Position numbers and translations under genes: made by a program | Notes under the pieces: generated by a model | The model's database searches: none | Told to the model about the DNA's origin: nothing | Seen by the model: the letters and a program-made list of their open reading frames with translations, nothing else | Shown here: positions 33,134-42,025 of the stretch, piece by piece | Layout of the letters: each line of letters starts with the position of its first letter | Numbering within the stretch: position 1 is the first letter of the stretch | From: Saprospiraceae bacterium | GTDB taxonomy: Bacteria > Bacteroidota > Bacteroidia > Chitinophagales > Saprospiraceae | NCBI GenBank assembly: GCA_027486765.1 | Contig: JAIXOO010000058.1 | Location: 1-52,204 of the forward strand | DNA: 52,204 bases | Direction: 5' to 3'

Positions 33134-33215
33134 AAGGTTCCAGAGTTCCTAGGTTCCAAAGTTCCAGGGTTGGTGCTTAACCTTGGAACTTTGGAACCTA
33201 GGAACCTGGGAACTT
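33134..33215. repeat. Palindrome, family B, in a divergent promoter gap
   Basis: Arms 33134-33171 and 33179-33215 (38 and 37 bp, few mismatches) flank a 7-nt loop, GGTGCTT. The arms are degenerate 8-bp units (GTTCCAGA, GTTCCTAG, GTTCCAAA, GTTCCAGG). It fills most of the gap between the divergent fmt and hydrolase genes, ending 14 nt before the hydrolase ATG. Read through, it encodes LEPRNLGT and creates a false upstream start at 33170. Confidence 0.93.
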
Positions 33216-33229
33216 ATAAACAGAAATCC

Positions 33230-34060
33230 ATGCCAGCACCACGCACCCTCTATCTCACTACCTCTGATGGCTTAAATCTCCGTTGTTTAAGTTGGGATCA
33301 TGTTGAACCCAAAGCAGTGATTGCCCTGGTGCACGGGATGGGCGAGCATTGTGGTCGGTATGGACATGTGGCCGATTATTTTAACCAGCAAGGATATGCT
33401 TTGATGGCCTATGACCAAAGGGGGCATGGAGAATCGGGAGGCCCAAGGGGGCACAGCCCTAGTTTGGAAGCCTTGTTGGATGACCTGGCTTTATTCCTAC
33501 GGAAAGTGGAAAAAGAATATCCGGGAACCCCCATTGTGCTGTACGGACACAGCATGGGAGGGAATGTGGTTTTGAATTATACCCTAAAAAGAAAGGCTGC
33601 CATTGCAGGGCTGATTGTTTCTTCGCCCTGGATTGATCTGGCTTTTGCACCAGCTGCTTGGAAGGTGAGTGCGGCGCGCTGGTTGAAGCTCTTTTTACCT
33701 AAGCTATCGATGCCAAATGATCTGGATGTAAACCATTTGTCTCGCGATCCACAAGTGGTTTCAGCGTACCAAAAAGATCCCTTGGTGCACAATAAAATTA
33801 CACCGAGTATGGGCTATGAGCTGATGGAAGGGGCTAAGGTTTTACAAACTTTTGCCGGCGAAATGCCGGTCCCCACCTTGTTGTTCCATGGCACTGCGGA
33901 TAAAATCACTTCCCATCCCGCTAGTAAAGCTTTTGCGGAGCGAGTGAGTGGGCCTTTGAGTTTTACGGAATTTGAGGGGTTTTACCATGAAACGCACAAT
34001 GAGCCGGAGAAGGCGCAGGTGTTTGAGCGGATTGGGGCGTGGTTAAAAGAATTGCAATAG
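33230..34060 (+). CDS. Alpha/beta hydrolase, monoacylglycerol-lipase-like
   Basis: A 276-residue hydrolase. I use ATG 33230 (MPAPRTLYLTTSDGLNLRCLSWD); an upstream frame from 33170 begins inside a palindrome and carries the LEPRNLGT artefact. Active site: LVHGMGEHCGRYGHVA, nucleophile Ser in GHSMGGNVVLNY, acid in FHGTADKITS and His in YHETHNEPEK. The pattern matches Hydrolase_4 / MGL. No signal peptide. Its promoter must lie in or beyond the family B palindrome. A family C palindrome follows its 3' end. Confidence 0.88.
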   Translation: MPAPRTLYLTTSDGLNLRCLSWDHVEPKAVIALVHGMGEHCGRYGHVADYFNQQGYALMAYDQRGHGESGGPRGHSPSLEALLDDLALFLRKVEKEYPGTPIVLYGHSMGGNVVLNYTLKRKAAIAGLIVSSPWIDLAFAPAAWKVSAARWLKLFLPKLSMPNDLDVNHLSRDPQVVSAYQKDPLVHNKITPSMGYELMEGAKVLQTFAGEMPVPTLLFHGTADKITSHPASKAFAERVSGPLSFTEFEGFYHETHNEPEKAQVFERIGAWLKELQ

Positions 34061-34096
34061 ACTTTAGATGTTTGATTATTAGGGAATTGATACTTT

Positions 34097-34239
34097 TTTT
34101 GAGTTACGAGTTAAGAATACATGAGTTTAGAGTTTTGAAGTGAGCTACCGCAGCGACTTAGAACAAGGTTGTGTCAAAGAGGCTGCGGTAGCTCACTTCA
34201 AAACTCTAAACTCATGTATTCGGAACTCTCAACTCAAAA
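34097..34239. repeat. Palindrome, family C core with different arms, 58 bp
   Basis: Arms 34097-34154 and 34182-34239 pair over 58 bp with about 5 mismatches, the longest stem in the window. Outer arms use GAGTT/GAATACAT/GAGTTTAGAG units unlike other family C arms, but the centre GCTACCGCAGC and the loop GACTTAGAACAAGG with TGTCAAAG match family C at 29938. Convergent gap between hydrolase and GNAT genes. Confidence 0.93.
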
Positions 34240-34298
34240 GGGCCTTATGCCAAAATCACCAACCATTAAGGATAATCAACTTACCTCAAGCCTAACGA

Positions 34299-34835
34299 CT
34301 ATTTCCTCAACCTAACCTCCTCCGTACTCCGCCAAATGTACCGACACACCATCGCCGTCCCGCCATCCGGGTTTTCGTGAGGCACGGTTTCGTGATTGGT
34401 GGCCCCCATCAAAGCGTAAAATTTCCGGGCTTGGTGATTTTCCTCCAGCACCCACAAGTAATAGCCCAGTCTAGGTTGTTTGGATTCGGCCAATTGGGCG
34501 GTACGTTCCATCAATTGGGCACCAATGCCCTGGCCTTGTGCCTCGCGGCTGACGTGAAGATTATCCAATAAAGTGCCAAAAACTGGACTTTCATTGATTT
34601 CAATACAGGCAAAACCAACCAAGTGCCCATTTTTTTCCGCCAATAAAATCTCCCGATTGGGAATGGGCTGGGCAAAACGTCCGGCCCACAAATCGGCGCG
34701 TTCCTGCACCACTTGTTCATCCAGATAAGCATCACTAAAAATGCCCCGGTAGTGTTTTTGCCAACTTTGGGCATGAAGTCGGGCGATGGCTGCTTCGTCT
34801 TCTGGTTTGGCCAAACGATAACTGATCATGATCAT
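34299..34835 (-). CDS. GNAT-family N-acetyltransferase
   Basis: A 178-residue GNAT protein: RLAKPEDEAAIARLHAQSW at the N-terminus and the CoA-binding V/A-site with REAQGQGIGAQLMERT (Q/R-x-x-G-x-G/A). The final strand runs GYYLWVLEENHQARKFYALMGA. It is coupled by a 4-nt ATGA overlap to a second GNAT gene upstream. Acetyl-CoA donor known from the family; acceptor unknown. ATG chosen for the overlap; a second ATG two codons on is possible. Confidence 0.88.
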   Translation of the reverse strand: MIMISYRLAKPEDEAAIARLHAQSWQKHYRGIFSDAYLDEQVVQERADLWAGRFAQPIPNREILLAEKNGHLVGFACIEINESPVFGTLLDNLHVSREAQGQGIGAQLMERTAQLAESKQPRLGYYLWVLEENHQARKFYALMGATNHETVPHENPDGGTAMVCRYIWRSTEEVRLRK

Positions 34836-35326
34836 ATTTCCTTGGTCAAGTCTTTGAAAAAAATGTAGGTGTCCACATAACCCAATTCATGGTGGTAAAA
34901 GCCGCCGGGGGTGGTGCCAATGATCTCAAAACCATTGGCTTTCCAGGCACGCACCGCCGATTCATTGGTGCTAACCACCAGGTTGAATTGCATGCCTCGG
35001 TAACCCAGGTGTTTGGCCGCTTGAATGGAATGGGCACAGAGTTGAGTACCAATTTTTTGGCCCCGAATTTGCGCATCGACCATGTAGGCTGCATTGGCAA
35101 TGTGTTTGCCGTAGCCTGGTTGGTTGGGGCGCAGGATGTAGGCCCCGGCAATTTGCCCGTCCAGGTCAGCTATAAAGACTGCATTGTCGAGGTTGATCCA
35201 GGTTGCTTCCATTTGTGCACGCGAGTAGGTCTCGTCGTAAGGGAAGTAGATTTTTTGGTCAACTACGGCTTTCCAGAGGTGCCATACGGCGTCGAGGTCG
35301 GCCGGGGTTGCTGGGCGAATATCCAT
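34832..35326 (-). CDS. GNAT-family N-acetyltransferase
   Basis: A 164-residue GNAT protein opening MDIRPATPADLDAVWHLWKAV; I use ATG 35326, since the frame extended to 35398 runs into the family C palindrome. Acetyl-CoA site QIRGQKIGTQLCAHSIQ; the last helix-strand has NLVVSTNESAVRAWKANGFEIIG. Different from the downstream GNAT in sequence, but co-translated with it (ATGA at 34832-34835). Acceptor unknown; the length and layout resemble RimI/PA4866-like aminoacid or small-molecule acetyltransferases. Confidence 0.88.
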   Translation of the reverse strand: MDIRPATPADLDAVWHLWKAVVDQKIYFPYDETYSRAQMEATWINLDNAVFIADLDGQIAGAYILRPNQPGYGKHIANAAYMVDAQIRGQKIGTQLCAHSIQAAKHLGYRGMQFNLVVSTNESAVRAWKANGFEIIGTTPGGFYHHELGYVDTYIFFKDLTKEI

Positions 35327-35338
35327 TGCGTTTTTTTT

Positions 35339-35476
35339 GGTTGAGGAAAGTTGAGGAGGTTTAGGAAGGTTTAGGCTGCCGCGAGCGATTTTGAACAAGG
35401 ATTCATTCTAGAATTTAACTGTCAATGTCGCTCGCGGCAGCCTCAACCTCACTCAACCATCTCAACCTTCCTCAAC
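35339..35476. repeat. Palindrome, family C
   Basis: Arms 35339-35388 and 35428-35476 (~49 bp) share GTTGAGGAAG-type units and the core GGCTGCCGCGAGCGA. The 39-nt loop holds TTTTGAACAAGGATTCATTC and TGTCAATG, related to the loops at 29938 and 34155. It lies between the GNAT gene (start 35326) and the pyc stop (35481), both on the minus strand. The right arm ends 4 nt from the pyc stop codon. Confidence 0.93.
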
Positions 35477-35480
35477 TTTT

Positions 35481-38400
35481 TTATTCCAGTTCAATAATCA
35501 AATCATCCTGTTCCACCAGCGTCTTTTCCTTCAAATGGATCTTCTTCACCGTTCCCGCTTCGTGGGCGATAATGGTGCTTTCCATTTTCATGGCTTCGAT
35601 GATAAAGAGTGGCGAGTTGGCTTGTACGGCATCACCTTCTTTAACCAAGATTTTGGCGAGACTACCTTGCAGAGGTGCGCCTACATCCTTGGCGGTACTT
35701 ACTTTTTGGTGGACAATCGATTCCGTTTTTGCCGTTTTATCCCGCACCGAAAGCATCCGTGATTGGCCGTTCAATTGGAAGAACACCACCCGGTTGCCGA
35801 GTTCATCAGGCTGGGTTTTGTTGAGGTATTTGACCACAATGTTTTTGCCCTTGTCCAGTTCGATGATGATTTCTTGCATGGGCTCCATGCCAAAGAAAAA
35901 GACTTTGGAAGAAAGGTGGCTCAGATCACCGTACTTACTTCTGGATTCGTGGTATTCCTCATATACCTTGGGATACATCTGGTAAGAAAGGAAATCCCGA
36001 AATTTGGTGTTGAGACCAAACTTTTCTTGGAAATCCGCGAAAGCAGCGTCAAGATCCAAGGGCTGCATGTTGGCATTGGGAGCCATGGTGTAGGGTTTCT
36101 CCCCTTTCAAGACCACGTCCTGGATGTCTTTGGGAAATCCACCTTCCACCTGACCCAAATCGCCCCGCATTAGTGCCTTCACACTATCGGGAAAAGCCAG
36201 CGCATTGCCCCGCTTGATGACATCCTCGGCGGTAAGGTTGTTGGAAGTCATGAACAGAGCCATATCACCCACTACTTTGGAAGAAGGTGTCACTTTGACG
36301 ATGTCGCCAAAAAGGTCGTTGGCTACGCGGTAATTGTGTTTGACGAGTTCAAATTTGTCTTCGAGGCCCAGCGCCCGTGCTTGCGGCCGCAAGTTGGAGT
36401 ACTGCCCCCCGGGGATTTCGTGCTCGTAGACATCCGCTGATCCTGCTCGCAATTCCGATTCAAAGGGATGATAAACCCGGCGCACCAATTCCCAATAATT
36501 CGAAAATTCATTGAGGCTGTGCAAAGAGATGGGGTTTTCACGTTCATTGCCCTCCATCATGGCCACAAAGGAGTTGAAATTGGGCTGCGAGGTCAGTCCA
36601 CTCATGGAGGCCAGCGCCAAGTCCACAACGTCAACTCCAGCCTCGACGGCTTTGAGGTAAGAAACGGCCTGGATCGAAGAAGTATCGTGGGTATGCAGGT
36701 GAATCGGCAGGTCGACCGCTTTTTTCAACTCTTTCACCAATAGATCGGCAGCATAAGGTTTGAGCAATCCCGCCATGTCTTTGATGCAGAGGATATGAGC
36801 CCCTTCGTCTTCCAATCTACGCGCCAAATCGAGGTAATATTGCAGGCTGAACTTGGTACGGGTAGGGTCACTTATGTCTCCGGTATAACAGATACAGGCT
36901 TCCGCAAGCGAATCCGTACGCTCCCTGACGGTACGAATACTGGTACGCATGGAGTCTACAAAGTTGAGCGAGTCAAAAATGCGGAAAATGTCGATGCCGG
37001 TTTTAGCTGCTTCTTCGATGAATTTGACAATCACATTGTCGGGATAAGCGGTATAGCCTACGGCGTTAGAACCCCGAATCAACATCTGTAAAAGTACATT
37101 GGGGATTGCCTGCCGAATTTGTTCCAAACGCTCCCAGGGGCATTCGTGCAAAAAGCGCAGGGCTACATCAAAGGTTGCACCACCCCATACTTCCATCGAA
37201 AACACCTGATCCCCGTGATGGCGGGCATAACTTTCGGCAATTTTCATCAGGTCGTAGGTACGTACCCGCGTGGCCAATAGCGATTGGTGGGCGTCGCGGA
37301 AGGTTGTATCGGTATATTGGATGCGGGGTTCGTCCTTCAACCATTGGACAAAACCTTCCCGCCCGAGTTCTTTCAGGCGGTCTTTGCTACCTTTGGGGAA
37401 AGCTTCTTCGGTATTGTATTGGGGCACCACTGGATTCAACAAGACCACATTTGGGTCTTTAAATAATACATCCGGGTTTTTGTTGACAATGACTTCCGCT
37501 ACGTAGCGTAAAATCCGGGTACCACTGTCCTGCCAGTTGCGCGACTTGAGCAGTTGCGGATTTTCTTTGATGAAATTAACGGTGAAGTTCCGGTTTTGGA
37601 AGTCCTCGTTTTCCAGCAAATTCAACAAAAAGCCGATGTTGGTTTTGACGCCTCTCACCCGAAACTCGCGTAGTGCCCGGTGCAATTTGCGCGCAGCTGA
37701 AGGCATATCGCGCCCCCAGGCGGTCACTTTCACCAACAAACTGTCAAAAAAGGGCGAAATGCGGGCGCCTGCAAAAGCACTCCCTGCATCCAGACGAATG
37801 CCCATACCACCCGGACTGCGGTAGGCGATCAGGGTACCGTAATCGGGTTTGAATTCATTGGTGGGGTCTTCCGTAGTGATCCGGCACTGGATGGCACAAC
37901 CGGAACATTCAATGGATTCCTGGCTCGGGATACCCACTTCCTCACCAGTCAAGGGCAGGCCTTGGGCAATCAGGATTTGGGAACGCACCAGGTCAATGCC
38001 CGTCACTTCTTCCGTAACGGTATGCTCCACCTGGATACGGGGGTTCACTTCAATGAAATAGACGTTTTCTTCTTCGTCCAGCAGAAATTCCACGGTTCCT
38101 GCATTGTTGTAGCCTACTGCCCGGGCTAGTTTGAGGGCGTATTCGTAAAGTTTTTCTTTGGTGCCTTCTTTGCGGATGCTCACCCCGGGTGCAATTTCGA
38201 CTACTTTTTGGAAGCGACGCTGAATCGAACAGTCGCGTTCGTACAAGTGAACGATGTTGCCGTGGCGGTCACCCAGGATTTGTACTTCGATGTGTTTAGG
38301 GCGTTCGATGAATTTTTCCAAAAAGAGGGTTCCGTCCCCAAAAGCTGTCAAAGCCTCACTACCAGCTTCTTTGTATTCCTTGAGCAATGAATCATCGTCG

Positions 38401-38942
38401 CGTACCACCCGCATACCCCGGCCACCGCCGCCCGACGCAGCCTTGATGATCACAGGATAACCAATACGTCGCGCCTCAGCAAGGGCGATTTCAGCAGTAC
38501 TGAGGTCGAGTTCACTATCAGGGATGAGGGGAATGCCCGTTTTGCGCGCGATGTTCTTGGCGGCAATTTTATCCCCCAACTGATCCATAATTTCGGGGTC
38601 TGGGCCGATAAAGGTGATTCCAGCATCGCGGCAGGCCCGGGCAAAGTCTACATTTTCGGACAAAAAGCCATAACCCGGGTGAATGGCGTCCACCTGATTC
38701 TCTTTGGCTACCCGAATGATCTCCTTTATGTTAAGGTAAGGTTTGAGTGGGTCATCATCCGCTCCAATTTGGAAGGCCTGGTCAGCTTTGAAGCGGTGCA
38801 AGGAGTAACGATCTTCAAAAGTGTAGATCGCAACAGTAGAAATTTTCAGCTCAGCAGCCGCGCGTAATACCCGTATGGCTATTTCCCCGCGATTGGCTAC
38901 CAAAATCTTCCGGAATTGCTGGTTTAAACTTGTCATGTACAT
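35481..38942 (-). CDS. pyc: Pyruvate carboxylase
   Basis: An 1153-residue single-chain enzyme. Order: biotin carboxylase from ILVANRGEIAIRVLRAA through the ATP-grasp GGGGRGMRVV to ~460; carboxyltransferase from ~560 (TDTTFRDAHQSLLATRVRTYDLM, QTHDT-type site HLHTHDTSSIQ); biotinyl domain at the C-terminus with EAMKMES, Lys1119 being the biotin site. It makes oxaloacetate from pyruvate, bicarbonate and ATP. Start ATG 38942, with an alternative two codons on. No neighbour on its own transcript; the 3' side carries a family C palindrome. Bicarbonate demand links it to the CA/SulP pair further along (inference). Confidence 0.96.
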   Translation of the reverse strand: MYMTSLNQQFRKILVANRGEIAIRVLRAAAELKISTVAIYTFEDRYSLHRFKADQAFQIGADDDPLKPYLNIKEIIRVAKENQVDAIHPGYGFLSENVDFARACRDAGITFIGPDPEIMDQLGDKIAAKNIARKTGIPLIPDSELDLSTAEIALAEARRIGYPVIIKAASGGGGRGMRVVRDDDSLLKEYKEAGSEALTAFGDGTLFLEKFIERPKHIEVQILGDRHGNIVHLYERDCSIQRRFQKVVEIAPGVSIRKEGTKEKLYEYALKLARAVGYNNAGTVEFLLDEEENVYFIEVNPRIQVEHTVTEEVTGIDLVRSQILIAQGLPLTGEEVGIPSQESIECSGCAIQCRITTEDPTNEFKPDYGTLIAYRSPGGMGIRLDAGSAFAGARISPFFDSLLVKVTAWGRDMPSAARKLHRALREFRVRGVKTNIGFLLNLLENEDFQNRNFTVNFIKENPQLLKSRNWQDSGTRILRYVAEVIVNKNPDVLFKDPNVVLLNPVVPQYNTEEAFPKGSKDRLKELGREGFVQWLKDEPRIQYTDTTFRDAHQSLLATRVRTYDLMKIAESYARHHGDQVFSMEVWGGATFDVALRFLHECPWERLEQIRQAIPNVLLQMLIRGSNAVGYTAYPDNVIVKFIEEAAKTGIDIFRIFDSLNFVDSMRTSIRTVRERTDSLAEACICYTGDISDPTRTKFSLQYYLDLARRLEDEGAHILCIKDMAGLLKPYAADLLVKELKKAVDLPIHLHTHDTSSIQAVSYLKAVEAGVDVVDLALASMSGLTSQPNFNSFVAMMEGNERENPISLHSLNEFSNYWELVRRVYHPFESELRAGSADVYEHEIPGGQYSNLRPQARALGLEDKFELVKHNYRVANDLFGDIVKVTPSSKVVGDMALFMTSNNLTAEDVIKRGNALAFPDSVKALMRGDLGQVEGGFPKDIQDVVLKGEKPYTMAPNANMQPLDLDAAFADFQEKFGLNTKFRDFLSYQMYPKVYEEYHESRSKYGDLSHLSSKVFFFGMEPMQEIIIELDKGKNIVVKYLNKTQPDELGNRVVFFQLNGQSRMLSVRDKTAKTESIVHQKVSTAKDVGAPLQGSLAKILVKEGDAVQANSPLFIIEAMKMESTIIAHEAGTVKKIHLKEKTLVEQDDLIIELE

Positions 38943-39587
38943 GTCAGTTTACAAAAGAATATGAATGAGTAGTTTTGTGTTTTGAATCTAACTCACTGTC
39001 AGAGACTAAGCTTAATTTGGTTTACTTTTCGGACTAAAAAGGACTGTGGATTGGGGTCAAAAACAGGTTGAAAATTCCGGTAGGGCTGCATTTTTACAAA
39101 AAAAATGACATTAATATGAAAAAAGTCGCCTCAATATAAGGATGTTTCAAAAAATGATTGTAATATTACTGTCGAAATATCACGTCCCCCCCTTGTGATA
39201 GTTCACATTTATAACCGGTTTCAGGTACTTCACATTTCCATCAGGTTTAATCAACATCACTTACACAACGTTTAGTTGGTTGCAATTGGTCTGTCTTCAT
39301 GATTTTGCGCTTGAGTCGCATCATCGGGAGATTAGTACCTCGTCCTTGCACCCAATGCCTTCTTTGCACCAAAACAACTTGTTTGCGCCCAAAAACGAAC
39401 AATGAGACGATCATGATGGCCTCTCTTTGCTAGAGAGTAGTATGTCTCATTGTTGGAATTGTGTTCATCTTCCTATTCAACGGAGCACAACCAAAATCAC
39501 GCCATCGCGACGCTAATATTTAGGGGTAAATAAGTGCCAAAGGGTTAATATTTATTGATTTTTTGGACACTGTAATCGAAACAAATC
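38943..39587. other. 645-nt gap with two hairpins, no gene recognised
   Basis: Between divergent pyc and the M43 protease gene. No ORF with plausible coding signal is visible. It contains ATCAC/GTGAT dyads around 39179-39199 (C-run loop) and the nested hairpin at 39398-39454. An ncRNA or long regulatory leader is possible; promoters of both flanking genes must be here, but no clean TTTG/TAnnTTTG pair was found. Confidence 0.5.
39398..39454. other. Nested hairpin, possible structured RNA or operator
   Basis: AACAATGAGAC (39398-39408) pairs perfectly with GTCTCATTGTT (39444-39454), enclosing CTCTCT/AGAGAG (39421-39426 with 39432-39437), giving stem, internal loop and stem. The outer stem is 11 bp and lies about 135-190 nt upstream of the M43 gene. 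Could be an ncRNA end, regulator site or part of the leader; no terminator T-run follows. Confidence 0.45.
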
Positions 39588-41225
39588 ATGACTGCCAGAA
39601 CACTCTCATGCTTCCTGTTCCCAATTCTATTGGTTTCAGCTGCCACTGCGCAGCGCAATTGTGCCACTTTAGATCATTGGGAATACGTATTGACCAAGCA
39701 CACCAACACCGCACAAAACCGGGCGCTCATTGAGCGACATACTCAGCTTTTTACTCAAACGCCACAATTGCGTGACGGAAATAACATTTTAATTCCGGTT
39801 GTAGTCAACATTGTACACAACAACCCTACAGAAAACATTTCCGACGAGCAAATACTGGAACAAATTCGTGTTTTGAACGAAGATTTTGGTCGGCTAAATC
39901 CAGATGCGGATGCAGCCTGGCCACAAGCAGCACATACGGGCATCCAATTTCAATTGGCAAAACAGGCTCCTGATGGAACACCTACCAATGGCATTCGCCG
40001 CAGGTACACTTCTTATTCTAATTTTTCTACTTACGACGATGTCAAATTCAGCAAATCGGGTGGCATTGATGCCTGGCCAACCGGGCACTACCTCAACATT
40101 TGGGTCTGTAACCTGGAAGGCGACATCATGGGCTACGGCCAGCTTCCGGGCGGTCCGGCGGCGAGTGACGGCGTAGTGATTGACTACCAATTTTTTGGCC
40201 GCTATGGCCATACCAAGGCGCCTTTTGACCGGGGCCGTACCACCACCCACGAAGTTGGGCACTGGCTCAACCTCTTTCACATCTGGGGTGACGGCGACTG
40301 TAGCATTGATGACATGGTGCCGGATACGCCTGATTCTGACGAAGCGAATCACGGTTGTCCCAAGGATGCTTATTCCTGTGGAGGTAAATTGATGGTTCAA
40401 AATTTCATGGACTACACCGATGATGGGTGTATGAATTTGTTCACTCAAGGGCAAGCTCGCCGCATGCAAGCACTTTTTGCTAAGGGCGGGTTTCGGAACA
40501 GCTTCCTCAGCTCTCAAGGCTTACAGGCTTTAACCGAGATCAAACCAGGCGAAACCTGTGGAGATGGCCTCCAAAATGGCGATGAGACTGGCATTGATTG
40601 TGGCGGCTCATGTATTCCTTGCGGTAGCAAAATAAATTGCCCGGTACCACTGGGCATCAATCAGGTGCATGTGATCAGCAAAGTCACTTTGCGCTGGGAG
40701 GCAGCTGGCGCCGCCTCTTATCTGGCTGAAATCCGTCAACTCAAGCCTAGTGTAACCAAATGGGCCAGTGTAGTGACGGCCAATACCAGCGCCAGTGTAA
40801 GTGGAGTTCGCGTTGGTCGTACTTATGAGTGGCGGGTGCGTTCCATTTGCCAAAGCGGAGATACCAGTGCCGCAGCGGGAGTAGTATTTGTCACCCGTAG
40901 CAATGAGCGATCCCTTACCGACGGCTTGCCAGCCATCTATCCCAATCCAACTCGCGGGCAGTTCTATTTCAATGCCCAGGCAGAGGAGGGTTTAGATCAA
41001 GCGCTACAAATTGGGGCTCATGACAAAGCTGATCCAGCTACCGCGTCAACATTATTGATCAAAAACATTCAGGGGCAACTGGTTCAATCTCAAAACTTGT
41101 CTACGGAAACCAGCAGTGGCATACAAGTAGACGTGACGAACCTGACAGCGGGCATGTACTTTGTACATTGGACAGATGCCAGTGGCAAACCACTGAGCCA
41201 GGTTCACAAATTGATCATTCATTAA
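39588..41225 (+). CDS. M43-family secreted zinc metalloprotease, T9SS cargo
   Basis: A 545-residue exported protease. Signal peptide MTARTLSCFLFPILLVSAATAQ. Zinc motif HEVGHWLNLFH at 221-231 plus downstream NFMDYTDDGCMNLFT, the pappalysin/cytophagalysin Met-turn. After the catalytic domain a Cys-rich C-G-D-G-x-x-N motif (CGDGLQNGDETGIDCGG near 325), then an FN3-like module and a C-terminal T9SS sorting domain opening YPNPTRGQFYF near residue 455 and containing LTAGMYFVHW. It digests extracellular protein and is probably retained on or released from the surface. Own transcript with a terminator at 41328. Confidence 0.93.
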   Translation: MTARTLSCFLFPILLVSAATAQRNCATLDHWEYVLTKHTNTAQNRALIERHTQLFTQTPQLRDGNNILIPVVVNIVHNNPTENISDEQILEQIRVLNEDFGRLNPDADAAWPQAAHTGIQFQLAKQAPDGTPTNGIRRRYTSYSNFSTYDDVKFSKSGGIDAWPTGHYLNIWVCNLEGDIMGYGQLPGGPAASDGVVIDYQFFGRYGHTKAPFDRGRTTTHEVGHWLNLFHIWGDGDCSIDDMVPDTPDSDEANHGCPKDAYSCGGKLMVQNFMDYTDDGCMNLFTQGQARRMQALFAKGGFRNSFLSSQGLQALTEIKPGETCGDGLQNGDETGIDCGGSCIPCGSKINCPVPLGINQVHVISKVTLRWEAAGAASYLAEIRQLKPSVTKWASVVTANTSASVSGVRVGRTYEWRVRSICQSGDTSAAAGVVFVTRSNERSLTDGLPAIYPNPTRGQFYFNAQAEEGLDQALQIGAHDKADPATASTLLIKNIQGQLVQSQNLSTETSSGIQVDVTNLTAGMYFVHWTDASGKPLSQVHKLIIH

Positions 41226-41327
41226 CCTTTTTTTCTACAATAGCATACTGTGAGAAAAGCACCTGTGCATCCCAAATAGGTGTACTTGATTTATTCCTGT
41301 TACGTTATCGTTTGACACTATTCCCGG

Positions 41328-41370
41328 AATGGCTCGCAACCAACTCAGGTTGATGAGCCATTTCTTTTTT
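41328..41370 (+). terminator. Intrinsic terminator overlapping opposing gene end
   Basis: AATGGCTC (41328-41335) pairs with GAGCCATT (41355-41362), with an inner AACC/GGTT, and TCTTTTTT follows. It terminates the plus-strand M43 gene 103 nt past its stop. The 3' arm and T-run overlap the last codons of the minus-strand methyltransferase gene (stop at 41345-41347). Confidence 0.7.
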
Positions 41371-42013
41371 GGGCCTTTATGGCTGCATAATTAAAAATCC
41401 AGCCTTGTTTTAGCACCAGTTTTTTTTCTAGGTCTAAACCTAATTTTTCCAGTAAGTGAACATAATCCCTTAGATCATCTTGCTGTGGATGGAGCACATC
41501 GCCAGGTAAAATGCGGAAAATAAACTTGAGCAGCGCAAACCGGTGCACATCTATACTAATTAGCAGCGTACCGCCCGGTTTAAGACTGTGTATCAAGCGC
41601 TGCGTTGCTTTTTCCAGATCAGCTACGTGATTGATGGCGTTGAGGCAAAATACGTGGTCATACACTTCCTGCCGGTCCAATTGCTCCAGCATCATGGCCC
41701 GAAAATGCACATATGGGAATTGATTTAGCCGAAAATCTGGCAACTTTTTTTCATAAGCCTCCAATAAAGGGTCAATCGCGTCTACTTTTTGTGCTTCCAA
41801 AATGGTGAAAATACCGGCAGGTCCACAGCCTGCGTCCAAAACCCGCTCACCCGGCAGTAGTTCTAATTCCATTTGAGTCAAGACCTTACGCCAATGGACT
41901 CGTTTGGCCTCCACATAGTCGGGCCAGTTCAGTTGTTGCAAATACCGTCGCCACCAGCGCAACTCCAGGAATTGTGCCAGTCTCCAGCGCCAGGAATATG
42001 TTTGATTTTCCAA
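41345..42013 (-). CDS. Class I SAM-dependent methyltransferase
   Basis: A 222-residue protein. After a charged, aromatic N-terminal ~55 residues, motif I VLDAGCGPAGIFTI, then KVDAIDPLLEAYEKK (motif II Asp), VFCLNAINHVADLE and HSLKPGGTLLISIDVHR. It fits the Methyltransf_11/25 layout. Substrate unknown. The C-terminus is encoded in the terminator of the opposing M43 gene. Divergent from the DUF2027-Smr gene across a family B palindrome. Transcribed alone. Confidence 0.85.
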   Translation of the reverse strand: MENQTYSWRWRLAQFLELRWWRRYLQQLNWPDYVEAKRVHWRKVLTQMELELLPGERVLDAGCGPAGIFTILEAQKVDAIDPLLEAYEKKLPDFRLNQFPYVHFRAMMLEQLDRQEVYDHVFCLNAINHVADLEKATQRLIHSLKPGGTLLISIDVHRFALLKFIFRILPGDVLHPQQDDLRDYVHLLEKLGLDLEKKLVLKQGWIFNYAAIKAQKRNGSST

Positions 42014-42025
42014 AAGAAGTAATAA

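Noticed and set aside
33170-33229. Longer hydrolase start at 33170
   Set aside because: The added residues are palindrome text (LEPRNLGT). The 33230 ATG fits the family's usual N-terminus.
14917-35476. Palindromes as ordinary Rho-independent terminators
   Set aside because: Some lie in convergent gaps and could terminate. However, arms are far longer than terminator stems, T-runs are missing or short, and equally long copies lie in divergent gaps (33134, 42026). Termination may be a side effect but does not explain the set.
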